Part shown: positions 1-44,076 of the stretch, one piece after another
Numbering within the stretch: position 1 is the stretch's first letter
Layout of the letters: the number at the start of each line of letters is the position of its first letter
Source of the DNA: Lamellibrachia satsuma
Taxonomy: Eukaryota > Annelida > Polychaeta > Sabellida > Siboglinidae
Direction of reading: 5' to 3'
Assembly: GCA_033239005.1 (NCBI GenBank)
Contig: BSQZ01000005.1
Span: forward strand, 11,823,501-11,887,500
DNA length: 64,000 bases
Translations under genes and position numbers: made by a program
The notes under the pieces: generated by a model
Databases searched by the model: none
The model's input: only the letters and a program-made list of their open reading frames with translations
Told to the model about the DNA's origin: nothing

Positions 1-144
1 ATGCATGATTTGGATTATATTGGTGTGTTACTTCTGCTTAGGATATTTGGCATAAAACCCGAATATTAATTCTCGATAATGGCAAAACTCACCTTCCTTC
101 CTTCTCAATTGTTTTTTTGGTTTTAAATACAAAAGAATAGAAGT

Positions 145-302
145 TAATCTTTAGAGGCCATTGGTTTATCGAGAGTCCAACATTTTTAATCTATGTGTAA
201 TCCGCCCTCCTGAGATATGTGTCAACCTTGTTTTTAAACATATTCACGCTGCTAACATTTACACAATCTGTAGATAATTTGTTCCATTTATTTATTGTCC
301 TC
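145..302 (-). mobile_element. CR1-like LINE, 3' end fragment
   Basis: This stretch matches, with small differences, the 3' end seen at 47,690-48,095 (same orientation) and, inverted, the end of the element at 28,640-29,330. Shared words include ATCGAGAGTCCAACATTTTT and GAGATATGTGTCAACCTTGT. Read on the minus strand it is the last part of the reverse transcriptase ORF plus the 3' tail. Homology stops abruptly at 302, where an oppositely oriented LINE fragment begins. Confidence 0.7.
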
Positions 303-1190
303 TACTACTCCACTAAGCCCAGTCATTCAAATTCACAACTTGGACCACCACCTATACGCAGGTGATACACAGATTTACCTTTCCTTGGCTACCCCGGATA
401 CAAGTTGTTCCTTAAACCAACTGAGGGATTATATCCAGAATATATTCCACTGGATGACTGATAGGAAATTAATGTTAAATGCAAATAAAGCAGAGTTTCT
501 TATTATTGGTACACAAAAGCAGCGAGGTAAACTTGGTTGTTTTTCCCCCCGACACCTATGCTGAGCCAGAATTTTACACCGGGCGTTTCAGCACAGAATT
601 TATGAGTCACCTTTGATAATAATCTTTATTTTAGACAGCATATTTCACAAACTTGTCGTTGCTGCTTTTATCACATTCGTGACCTTCGTCATATCTGCCA
701 GTATGTCTTTTGCTGTCACCAAAACTATTGCAACTGCTTTTGTTAACAGTAAACTTGACTATTGCAATTCCCTTTATCATAATTATTGCTCTCAAACTTC
801 AATGTGTACAGAAATGTTTGGCAAGGGTAGTTACCCGGTCTCCTCATTTCTCTCACTCAGTACCACTTTTTAAATCATTGCATTGGCTCTCTGTCTGATA
901 TCGCATTATTTTTACGATCTGTACAATTACCTATTAAGTACTTTCATCCAAGCAACCAGCATATTTACATTCACTGCTCATTCCTGCAAGACAGCCAAGA
1001 CAGCGTCGCTCATGCATCTAATTCTAATCTACATTTTGTTCCCAGTGTTATTAGATAAATGTCCGATATGTCGGAACTAGAGGTTTTTCAGTTGCTGCAC
1101 CGACTCTGTGGAACTCACTCCCTGTTAGTGTTAAGTCTGTAGGAAATATAGCAACATTTCGCGGTAAGCTAAAATCCCACCATTTTAAAC
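303..1190 (+). mobile_element. L2/Rex1-like LINE reverse transcriptase remnant
   Basis: Translation in several frames gives the typical C-terminal half of an L2-type reverse transcriptase. It shows an HHLYAGDTQIYLSLA segment, WMTDRKLMLNANKAEFLIIGT, then HISQTC, YHIRDLRHI, SKLDYCNSLYH and LKSLHWLSV. The catalytic YADD box reads YAGD, so one aspartate is lost, and several frameshifts break the frame. It is a dead copy. Both edges adjoin minus-strand CR1-like sequence, which suggests insertion into, or rearrangement with, that element. Confidence 0.75.
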
Positions 1191-2820
1191 TTGCTTATCC
1201 TCCATAGCTTTGGCGGAATTCCATCCACTCCAGGTGATTTAATATCCTTCATTGCCTTTATTTTCTTTGCTACCATTTCTGGAGTCACAATTAACTGCCT
1301 TAAATAGTCCGATTTATCCTCCTGACAATTAGCATCTGGAACTGGTAATGAACTAATATCTTCTCTGGTAAACACTCAACTGAAGTAACCATTTAGGTTT
1401 TCTGCTATTAAATAACCTTGTGAGATTTACAGCAATGTCTTCTAGTGGTCCAACCTTGTCTCGTACGTTTTGTTTGTTTTCCTGACATCTGCATAAAAAC
1501 CACTTGCTGTAATTTTTTTATGTTACATGGTAATTTTTTTTCTAATTTTCTAATTTTTTCAATAGCTTCTTTTAGATTTTCAAATTTCAGTTGTTGCTGC
1601 ATTCAATGCCTCTTTGTAGTTTGTGTAGTTTTTATCCTTTCTGGTACACCTATAAAACCTCCACATAGTTTGCTTGTACGCTATTTTTCTAATAGCTTCT
1701 TTTGACAAGTGTTTCTTTCTAGACTGGGTTCCTTGTTTTTTCAAGGGAATAAATTTTTCAATGATACTCTCAATTTCATATTTTAGAATGTTCCAACATT
1801 CAATTGTTGTCTTATTCCTCAGCATGTCATTCCAATCTAATTTTGTATTTTCTCATATGTTTATATTTACCCTTGGGAAAGTTTCTCCTGTCAAAATAAA
1901 TTTGATTATGATTACTGTTACCCAATGGTTCATATATTTTGACACTGACCACTAATTCATTTTGTGAAGACAAAACTATATCTAATACATTCCCCCTGTT
2001 GGTTCTAGCACGTGTTGAGTAAGGAAGCTATCCTGAATTAAAAGTACAAACAGTTGGTCCTCACTCCCTGTACTCTCTAGAGATTTCAATTGTATGTGTC
2101 CATGGCTAAAATCTCCCATTATGATACATTCCCCTTTACTAACTTCCTTTTTAGTGTTTTATATTTTGTGTTATCCTCTTTGTTTATATTTGGACTTCGG
2201 TAAATTAATCCAATAGTTAATGTTGAATTTCCTGTAAAGTTCTATATTGCACCAAACAGCTTCATTACAATCTGCTTCCTTTTCCAATTTTATTTTGTAG
2301 GCCTGAATAGATTCTTTAATATATCAAATAACCCCCCTCCCCTTCTTCCTATTCAATCTGTCCTAAACATTACATATCCTGTCAGTCCTAATTCAGCACC
2401 TGCTATGTTGTTTGCCCATGATTCAGTTATACCAATTATGTGAGGGTCAATATTTTCTACCATAGTGTTTAATTTGTTTTTTTTATTTACTATATATTTA
2501 TAACACACGCATTTATAACCAACTTCAGAAATGTTTTCTGGACATCTTGTTACTGGTTTGTGTGTACTAATTGCCTCTTGTCCTGTTTGAGACACCTCTG
2601 CGCTTAAAAGTACATTTAATAATGTTTGCTACCAAAAAGATTTTTTGGTGCTATCCATGCCACTGTTGACTGCTCCTGAGAGCTCATCCGCAAACACTGC
2701 TGCACCCGTTCCACTTGATGAAGCCTATTCCTCATGGACATATCATCCCTCCCAACAAAACATCCCCACAAATCCCACTTCCACTTCCCTACATAGCTGC
2801 TGAACTAGGTTGCTAGGGTC
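1170..2820 (-). mobile_element. CR1-like LINE: ORF1 end, endonuclease, start of RT (decayed)
   Basis: Reading leftwards on the minus strand: the end of ORF1 (2,640-2,800, esterase-like tail matching 60,960-61,130); the start of ORF2 (2,353-2,595, with IIGITESWANN of the endonuclease); the rest of the endonuclease (about 1,870-2,130, with a GDFSHGHIQ-like stretch, QDSFLTQHVLEPT and PLGNSNHN); a linker (1,580-1,825); and the reverse transcriptase start (1,169-1,375, with KDIKSPGVDGIPPKLW). Several frameshifts and stops are present. The family assignment rests on domain order and motif wording. The element is not intact. Confidence 0.75.
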
Positions 2821-2991
2821 TCCCAATGTTGGTGGTGAAAAGGAGGCAATTACGGAGCCGCATTTTCAGTTACCATTTCAGAAAGCTCTCCACACCCTTT
2901 CCCCTAAAACCCTGCTCGGTTGCTTTTGAAAATTATGCTGTAAATTACCCAACTCTCTTTCAGCTCTGGGCAGAACCCTGCATTACCATAC

Positions 2992-15068
<12,077 letters not shown>

Positions 15069-15449
15069 TATTAAATCTACTCTCAAAAGTCAAGGTTTAA
15101 AATTTGGGGGCGGTGGCTTTTGGACCTAGTAGCCTAGGCTATGACCCCTAGGCTATGGCTATGCCTATGACGAAAATTAGCAAGTTGAACATGGGCCAAT
15201 GACTTGGTCGATAAACTTGTCTTTCTGGGGTGTATAGTTATGCAATACTGTTGGAATAGACTTGGATACAACCTGTTCTAATTTTCCGAAAATCACAACA
15301 TGCCATAATCAGTGCTATCAGTAAAGTAAACATGCATAGCTTTTCAAAATTCGCGCTGCGGTCTTCCGGCAATGGCGAAATATTCTGTTGTGTGATCGCT
15401 CAACATAGTATAATTAACAAACCGTGTTAACGATGTCGTTGCTGTCAAA
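15069..15449. promoter_or_regulatory. Head-to-head intergenic interval, candidate bidirectional promoter
   Basis: The start codons of the minus-strand TBC gene (15,068) and plus-strand PDHX (15,450) are 381 bp apart and diverge. Such spacing usually means one shared core promoter region. I see no convincing TATA box. The interval is less repeat-rich than its surroundings. The promoter role is inferred from geometry only. Confidence 0.5.
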
Positions 15450-36562
<21,113 letters not shown>

Positions 36563-37017
36563 TGTCCAGCATTCCTTGGTTTGTCTAGATCATTGGTTTT
36601 CTTTTCAACTCAACCACAAACCTTTGTCTAAAACAGTTTCATCCGCTACTTGTTGAGTTGATCACATATTTATACGAATCCTCTTGCAGCCATTTGTAAA
36701 GTTGGGCTTCACTCCACATTGCTCCAGTTCACTCCACATTGCTCCAGTTCACTTCACATTGGATATTAGAACCAACAGTGTTTGTGCAGTTATTATAGCA
36801 TGGCTGAATGCTTCCCAGAGATGTCGAGTTGGTGTTGCAACGAACAGGTCTACCCGGGGATGAAGTGTTAAACACTTTGAGCAGTCTTACGAACTGGATA
36901 CTGCACTATGTAAGAACTTACCTTTATCCGTTTGATATTCTAGTCAGGGTTTCTGTGTAGATCAGCTGGTTGGCCAGTGGTCTCTACCATAAAATGTCAG
37001 CAGCACATAACAATTAA

Positions 37018-37020
<3 letters not shown>

Positions 37021-37077
<57 letters not shown>
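37021..37077. repeat. (TA)n microsatellite
   Basis: A pure TA tract of about 27 units in the inferred PDHX 3' UTR. Confidence 0.95.
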
Positions 37078-37079
<2 letters not shown>

Positions 37080-37797
37080 CATACATACTTATATATCTTG
37101 CTAAACCTACAGGAAGCCAATGGAATTGTTAGATACAAAGGTTAGTGATTGAGTGAAAGAATCACTCCTTGCCAAATAGAATGTGCATTTTGAGCATGCC
37201 TCTTCGTCATTCACTGTGCTCAGTATGCTAAGTAAAGGACCGTTTTCATGAAATTGTGATTCAAGAAATGAGGCTAGTTAGCCAAGGCATATGTTTTAAA
37301 AGACAATTACAAAAAATATATTTTTTGTTGTACTGGTGCTTATAGGAATGTTATATAATGGAACATTTGGAGTATTTTAACAAGTTTGTAGGAAATATAA
37401 TATATTTGTGTTGGGAAAATTGAATGAAGAGACATTTGAATTGTAGTTTTAGCATTTAAATGTTTCCTTATGTTTCAATTTCAAACCACAAAATATATAC
37501 CAGACATATTTTCCCAAACCTTGTAATTTGTAATGCGGTTCCCTTCAACGTGATGCTACTTACAAAGTAAACATTTCATGTTTGGTTTGTTTATTGATTT
37601 TGCTGTGAGGAACATTCATCAGTTGAACTGTAAGAATTATAATTATTTGTTCCAATAAGATATCGATGAGATGTTTACCAGGGCTAGAGTAATGGTTGCC
37701 TTGGCGTTCTGTCAACTGTTCATGAATGTTTATTCCTCCCCAGCATCTCTTTGACATAATATGTCTAACTGTAAATATATTTAAGTGTTGACATGTG

Positions 37798-37970
37798 CAG
37801 TCGACTCTGCTTAACCGAATTGCGAATTACAGAATCAGCTGTTTAGAAGAATCAAATACATTGGCTGGGACGGAATCATTCTCTATTCTCGCTATATTCA
37901 AATGTGTAACTTAGGTGAATAGAATTACGTTGCTCTGGTTTGAAGTGATTCTGTTAAGCAGAGTTCACTG
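37798..37970. mobile_element. Short MITE with CAGTYRACTCTGCTTAAC-type ends
   Basis: The left end CAGTCGACTCTGCTTAACCG and the right end, inverted, CAGTGAACTCTGCTTAACAG match at 17 of 20 positions. The sequence resembles pogo/Tigger-type ends. No clear target duplication. In the PDHX 3' UTR. Confidence 0.7.
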
Positions 37971-38118
37971 GATGACAGAATTGTGTCTAGTTGTGAATGC
38001 TAGTGATGTTGATATTAATAAGTTAGTTGCTTTAATTCATGACTATTGTGTGCAGTTACCAGTTTAGACAATTTGATGGTCAGTGTGAGATATTCAGTTT
38101 ACTTGTGTTGCACAGTTT

Positions 38119-38124
38119 AATAAA
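38119..38124 (+). terminator. PDHX: Candidate poly(A) signal of PDHX
   Basis: AATAAA 1.56 kb after the stop codon, followed by AT-rich and then GTTGT-rich sequence. This is a candidate only, with no transcript evidence. Confidence 0.45.
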
Positions 38125-38347
38125 ACTAAAACATGATTAAGTTGTTTGCAGTAAGAATGTGTTGTCATATGCCGCAGTCAGCAGTGATTTTGTTGACAAC
38201 ATATTGCACGCCCATTGACAATGCCAGAAGTGAGACTTGCTGTAAACAACGCTATATGCTGGAGTCATCGGTAGAACGTCAGTGTTTTGCACTATAAGTC
38301 CATGTGTGTTTTAGTTATAAATGATTAAATAGTTGTAGCTTTTCCAG

Positions 38348-38463
38348 GCAACCAGAACACTCATGGCGCCACATATGGTGTTGTCCTTCCTGCTGACACT
38401 GACCTCCTGTGGCAGCAAATCCTCTATAACACCAACTCACAAAACAAGCAGTACGGGAGCCAG
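38348..38463 (+). CDS. Orphan exon-like segment of unknown gene
   Basis: A good acceptor (GTAGCTTTTCCAG) precedes 116 nt that read as 38 codons with balanced composition. They include THGATYGVVLPADTDLLWQQ, then ILYNTNSQNKQYGSQ. The segment ends CAG|GCACGT, and many following repeat copies read CAG|GTACGT, a good donor. Reading on without splicing hits TAA within six codons. I do not recognise the protein. No first exon is visible between PDHX and this point. It could be one exon of an unknown plus-strand gene, an alternative PDHX end or a captured exon copy. A possible 3' exon is the frame ending at 41,812. Confidence 0.4.
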
Positions 38464-41400
38464 GCACGTCCTCTATAACACCTACTCACAAAACAAGCAT
38501 TACTTGAACCAGGTACGTCCTCTATAACACCAGCTAACAAAACAAGCATTACTTGAACCAGGTACGTCCTCTATAACACCAGCTCACAAAACAAGCAGTA
38601 CGAGAACAGGCACGTCGTCTATAACACCAACTCACAAAACAAGCAGTACGGGAGCCAGTTACGTCCTCTATAACACCAGCTAACAAAACAAGCATTACTT
38701 GAACCAGGTACGTCCTCTATAACACCAGCTCACAAAACAAGCAGTACGAGAACAGGCACGTCGTCTATAACACCAACTCACAAAACAAGCAGTACGGGAG
38801 CCAGTTACGTCCTCTATAACACCAGCTCACAAAACAAGCATTAATTGAACCAGGCACGTCCTCTATAACACCATCTCACAAAACAAGCAGTACTTGCACC
38901 AGGCACGTCCTCTATAACACCAACTCACAAAAACAAGCAGTACGGGAACCAGGCACGTCCTCTATAACACCAGCTCACAAAACAAGCAGTACTTGAACCA
39001 GTCACGTCCTCTATAACACCAACTCACAAAACAAGCAGTACGTGAACCAGGCACGTCCTCTATAACACCAGCTCACAAAACAAGCAGTACTTGAACCAGG
39101 CACGTCCTCTATAACACCAGCTCACAAAACAAGCAGTACTTTAACCAGACATGTCCTCTATAACACCAACTCACAAAACAAGCAGTACAGGAACCAGGCA
39201 CGTCCTCTATAACACCAACTCACAAAACAAGCAGTACGTGAACCAGGCAAGTCCTCTATAACACCAGCTCACAAAACAAGCAGTACTTGAACCAGGCACG
39301 TCCTCTATAACACCAACTCACAAAACAAGCAGTACAGGAACCAGGCACGTCCTCTATAACACCAACTCACAAAACAAGCAGTACAGGAATCAGGCACGTC
39401 CTCTATAACACCAGCTCACAAAACAAGTAGTACAAGAACCAGGCAATTCCTCTATAACACCAGCTCACAAAACAAGCAGTACAGGAACCAGGCACGTCCT
39501 CTATAACACCAGCTCACAAAACAAGCAGTACAAGAACCAGGCACGTCCTCTATAACACCAGCTCACAAAACAAGCAGTACAGGAACCTGGCACGTCCTCT
39601 ATAACACCAGCTCACAAAACAAGCAGTACAGGAACCAGGCACGTCCTCTATAACACCAGCTCACAAAACAAGCAGTACAGGAACCAGGCACGTTCTCTAT
39701 AACACCAACTCACAAAACAAGCAATACAAGAACCAGGCACGTCCTCTATAACACCAGCTCACAAAAGAAGCAGTACGGGAGCCAGGCACGTCCTCTATAA
39801 CACCAGCTCACAAAACAAGCAATACGGGAACCAGGTACGTCCTCTATAACCCAGCTCACAAAACAAGCATTACTTGAACCAGGCACGTCCTCTATAACAC
39901 CAACTCACAAAACAAGCAGTACGGGAACCAGTTACGTCCTCTATAACACCAGCTCACAAAACAAGCATTACTTGAACCAGGCACGTCCTCTATAACACCA
40001 GCTCACAAAACAAGTAGTACAAGAACCAGGCAATTCCTCTATAACACCAGCTCACAAAACAAGCAGTACAGGAACCTGGCACGTCCTCTATAACACCAGC
40101 TCACAAAACAAGCAGTACAAGAACCAGGCACGTCCTCTATAACACCAGCTCACAAAACAAGCAGTACAGGAATCTGGCACGTCCTCTATAACACCAGCTC
40201 ACAAAACAAGCAGTACAGGAACCAGGCACGTCCTCTATAACACCAGCTCACAAAACAAGCAGTACAGGAACCAGGCACGTCCTCTATAACACCAACTCAC
40301 AAAACAAGCAATACAAGAACCAGGCACGTCCTCTATAACACCAGCTCACAAAAGAAGCAGTACGGGAGCCAGTTACGTCCTCTATAACACCAGCTAACAA
40401 AACAAGCATTACTTGAACCAGGTACGTCCTCTATAACACCAACTCACAAAACAAGCATTACTTGAACCAGGCACGTCCTCTATAACACCAACTCACAAAA
40501 CAAGCAGTACGGGAACCAGTTACGTCCTCTATAACACCAGCTCACAAAACAAGCATTAATTGAACAAGGCACGTCCTCTATAACACCATCTCACAAAACA
40601 AGCAGTACTTGAACCAGGCACGTCCTCTGTAACACCAACTCACAAAACAAGCAGTACTTGAACCAGGCACGTCTTCTATAACACCAGCTCACAAAACAAG
40701 CAGTACGGGAACCAGGCACGTCCTCTATAACACCAGCTCACAAAACAAGCAATACGGGAACCAGGTACGTCCTCTATAACCCAGCTCACAAAACAAGCAT
40801 TACTTGAACCAGGCACGTCCTCTATAACTCCAACTCACAAAACAAGCAGTATGGGAACCAGTTACGTCCTCTATAACACCAGCTCACAAAACAAGCATTA
40901 CTTGAACCAGGCACGTCCTCTATAACACCAGCTCACAAAACAAGCAGTACGGGAACCAGGCACGTCATCTTTAACACCAGCTTACAAAACAAGCAGTACT
41001 TGAACCAGGCACGTCCTCTATAACACCAACTCACAAAACAAGCAGTACGGGAACCAGGCACGTCTTCTATAACACCAGCTAACAAAACAAGCAGTACTTG
41101 AACCAGGCACGTCCTCTATAACACCAACTTACAAAACAAGCAGTACAGGAACCAGGCACGTCCTCTATAACACCAACTCACAAAACAAGCAGTACAAGAA
41201 CCAGGCACGTCCTCTATAACACCAGCTCACAAAACAAGCAGTACAGGAACCAGGCACGTCCTCTATAACACCAACTCACAAAACAAGCAGTACAAGAACC
41301 AGGCACGTCCTCTATAACACCAGCTCACAAAACAAGCAGTACAGGAACCAGGCAAGTCCTCTATACCACCAGCTCATAAAACAAGCAGTACTTGAACCAG

Positions 41401-41550
41401 GCACGTCATCTATAACACCAGCTCACAAAACAAGCAGTACAGGAACCAGGCACGTCCTCTATAACACCAACTCACAAAACAAGCAGTATTTGAACCAGGC
41501 ACGTCCTCTATAACACCAGCTCACAAAACAATGAGTACAGGAACCAGGTA
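38427..41550. repeat. 49-bp minisatellite, about 63 copies, built from the 3' end of the orphan exon
   Basis: The unit reads CCTCTATAACACCAACTCAC, AAAACAAGCAGTACGGGAAC and CAGGCACGT. The first unit is the exon's own last 37 nt plus its donor. Units carry CAG|GCACGT or CAG|GTACGT. The last copy (41,547) ends in CAG|GTACGTCC. Higher-order blocks recur, for example 39,700-40,000 against 40,300-40,560. Confidence 0.96.
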
Positions 41551-41675
41551 CGTCCTCGGGGTTTAGAAAAGTGGGGTTCGGGCGTCCACAATCAGTCGTG
41601 GATTTCTTCGATGATTTCTATAAATGTTACAGTTAAAACATAGTATCTCAAAAAGTTGGATTCACTCGAGCAGTG

Positions 41676-41812
41676 CAACAATGTTCCACAGTAAGATGGT
41701 GTACGGAAGAAGAAGAACCTCCCTTGAGGACGGGAATATTCACCAAGCTAAGCACCAGGAGCTGTTGAGAACGGCCGCCTCCTGCCAAGAGGTTTTCTGC
41801 ATGGATTTGTAA
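41676..41812 (+). CDS. Possible terminal exon of the orphan gene (weak)
   Basis: After ATGTTCCACAG there is an open frame with RRRTSLEDGNIHQAKHQELL, then RTAASCQEVFCMDL and a TAA. Composition looks coding and it follows the array on the same strand. No domain is recognised and the phase relation to the orphan exon cannot be fixed because the 49-bp unit changes frame. Low confidence. Confidence 0.2.
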
Positions 41813-42284
41813 AAATTTTAGCACTATTTTTAAAAAAGGTCCCTTAAAATGTCCCCAAAATACAGTTGTATATGCAATTCCTCATTTTCGGTATACAAAT
41901 CATGAGCTTATCATACAGAAAACTAACACGTTTTAAAAGTCTTTCCGCACGTGTAGTCGGGTATGCTATAGACACTTAAAGAATATCATAGAGGAAATAT
42001 TTATTGTTTATTGCAAGCCACAGATAGGTGAGACGAGCAATATTTAGGTCTCCTTTCTTGTCCCTTCGCCTTGTAGAACAAGCAGTGTTGTCCTTAAAGA
42101 AGACTAATTGGTCACACAGGGTCATTTCTTGTCCCTTCTCCTTGTGGAACAAGCAGTGTTGTTCTTAAAAAGGACGAATTGGTCGCTCAAGGTGCTGCCG
42201 GTATAGTTACCATCGCCTCGCTTCGACAAACAGACGACCCATACTGCTGAACCGTCTAATGCAGGGTTGAAGCCAAGGCTGTCA

Positions 42285-42410
42285 GTATCATTTTGTACCT
42301 GCCACTGCCAGTGTCATCTTGTACCTGCTACTGCCAGTGTCATCTTGTACCTGCCACTGCCAGTGTCATCTAGTACCTGCCGCTGTCAGTGTCATTTGTA
42401 CTTGCCGGAA
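42285..42410. repeat. 26-bp minisatellite
   Basis: About five copies of a unit containing CTGCCACTGCCAGTGTCATC and TTGTAC. Confidence 0.9.
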
Positions 42411-42604
42411 TTTGGAATTTGTCTTCCCGCCTGCGCTGTGGTTACACGTGTCGATCAGCTCGCGCATACCAGTCCTAGTCGTGGAGTCTGGCCCAGTGGT
42501 CCGGACAGACTCAAGCGACTGTGGTCAGCCATTGTGTATGTTTGTTATGTAGAGTCTTGCTTGTTGGCACCTCCATCCATCGGTTGACGCCTTTTTGCAT
42601 TGTA

Positions 42605-42687
42605 CAAGGTCACGAGAATGCCTAATCCTTTAGTTTTGTTGCGCCACTGAGCTCGGATTTTCCGAGGATATTGGCGCCAAAGAAGTC

Positions 42688-42725
<38 letters not shown>

Positions 42726-42727
42726 GA
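42605..42727 (+). mobile_element. SINE-like segment with (ATT)n tail
   Basis: Shares a diverged stretch with 57,625-57,735: GTTTTGTTGCGCCACTGAGC against GTTTTGGTGCGATGCTGAGC, then TTTTCCGAGGATATTGGCGC against TTTCCCGAGGATTTCGCGC, then AGAAGT and an AT-rich tail. Two copies with different surroundings and a simple-repeat tail suggest a SINE. The tail here is (ATT)12. Confidence 0.55.
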
Positions 42728-43299
42728 TTTCGAAGTGGCCTTCCCCTAGCCAGTCGGCCCGCGGATGCTCGTTCGTGCTTATTTCACAATTAACCCCTAC
42801 ATATAAAGGCCACCCCACACCCCGCCACCCGAGGACGCGCTGGATGGGGGAGTGGTCATCCCAGATGCACTAACTATTCATACAGGGAGGGAACATCAGT
42901 CGTTACTGGTAATACAGATTGGTCGGCACCCGTCAAGAGGCAGACACTGACTTAGACTTATCAGCTCCCGCGTCTACAGACGCACGAGTCAATGAAAGCG
43001 CTCGACTTGGATCGACCAGCAGCTGTCATCCAGACGTCGCTCCGCCTTCTTTTGACCAGACGTAATGTTACGGTCGACGTTAGTTCATTCTCGGTCATGA
43101 GAACAAACACAATAAATTATAATTTTCTTTCAGTTTTATTTGATTTTAAACCGAATTACTTATAGACAATGGGTAATGTTCACGCAAGTTCCAACTCTAC
43201 TGAACTCTACCCATAGTGCACTACGCGCATCTCCGGATTGAATGCCCTATGGGTAGAGTTCGCCGGAAGCTATATGCGTCTTGATGTTGTCTGTACAAC

Positions 43300-43690
43300 G
43301 TGTTGACAAGTTGTTACAGCTACAGACAAGTCAATGTATAACATTCTGAATAGCGCACGATACACACATAGCATTCCTGCAGACAACCTGTTAGAGCTAT
43401 AGACAAATTAATGTATAACAATCTGAATAGAGCACGATACACACATAGCATTCATGCAGACAACTTGTTAGAGCTATAGACAAATCAATGTATAACAATC
43501 TGAATAGAGCACGATACACACATAGCATTCCTGTAAACAAGTTGTTAGAGCTATAGACAAATCAATGTATAACAATCTGGATAGAGCACGATACACACAT
43601 AGCATTCCTGCAGACAACTTGTTAGAGCTACAGACAAATCAAAGTATAACAATCTGAACAGAGCGCGACACACATAGCATTCAGACACGC
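43300..43690. repeat. About 80-bp tandem repeat, five copies
   Basis: Units contain CAATGTATAACAATCTGAAT, AGCACGATACACACATAGCA and GTTAGAGCTATAGACAAAT. It probably lies in the tetraspanin 3' UTR or just beyond. Confidence 0.9.
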
Positions 43691-44076
43691 CGGTTAGATA
43701 TGTGTACACGCTGGCCAAATAATGACGTTAAGTATGTGGACGACACAACCCTTGCTCCATAAGTAAGTAACCTAACCATCTATGTATGATTTGTGAACTC
43801 TGTCACACAGCCAGACACGACCGACCATGGCATTAAGGAAACGGCTTCCAATGTGGCATCGCGTTTCTCTCTGTGTAATTATTACTGCTTCCTTGATATT
43901 GGTCTAAGACAACGCATTTTCAATACCGTTCATAATAATTCCAGTTAATAAAACGCACTATACAAATGCATACTACAGTTAACGATTAATGTAATAATAC
44001 CCTGCGAAACCAACTTAAAATAATCTAGTTCCCGCTCCATTGGCAATGACCAGTTTCTCGGTTGAACGACGATGAC

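Larger units (their letters stand above)
36563..38118 (+). other. PDHX: PDHX 3' untranslated region (inferred extent)
   Basis: From the stop codon to the poly(A) signal at 38,119. It contains three copies of CACATTGCTCCAGTTCACT near 36,720, a (TA)n tract at 37,021-37,077 and a short pogo/Tigger-like MITE at 37,798-37,970. The extent is inferred; an earlier poly(A) site cannot be excluded. Confidence 0.5.
41813..43300. other. Intergenic sequence between PDHX/orphan exon and the tetraspanin
   Basis: It holds a 67-bp direct duplication (about 42,060-42,190, with GGAACAAGCAGTGTTGT), a 26-bp minisatellite (42,285-42,410), a SINE-like segment (42,600-42,730), and a 15-bp perfect inverted repeat GAACTCTACCCATAG at 43,202-43,216 and 43,247-43,261. 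TTTATT at 43,135-43,140 could be the tetraspanin poly(A) signal on the minus strand. No gene seen. Confidence 0.5.

Noticed and set aside
15069..15086. TBC start upstream of 15,068
   Set aside because: The upstream in-frame codon is TTG, not ATG. The ATG at 15,068 is the first proper start.
38427..41550. CRISPR-like array of 49-bp units
   Set aside because: There are no spacers: units are contiguous and each one is a variant of the same sequence. The host is clearly a metazoan genome.
43202..43261. 15-bp perfect inverted repeat GAACTCTACCCATAG
   Set aside because: Too short and isolated to call a transposon or terminator in an animal genome.
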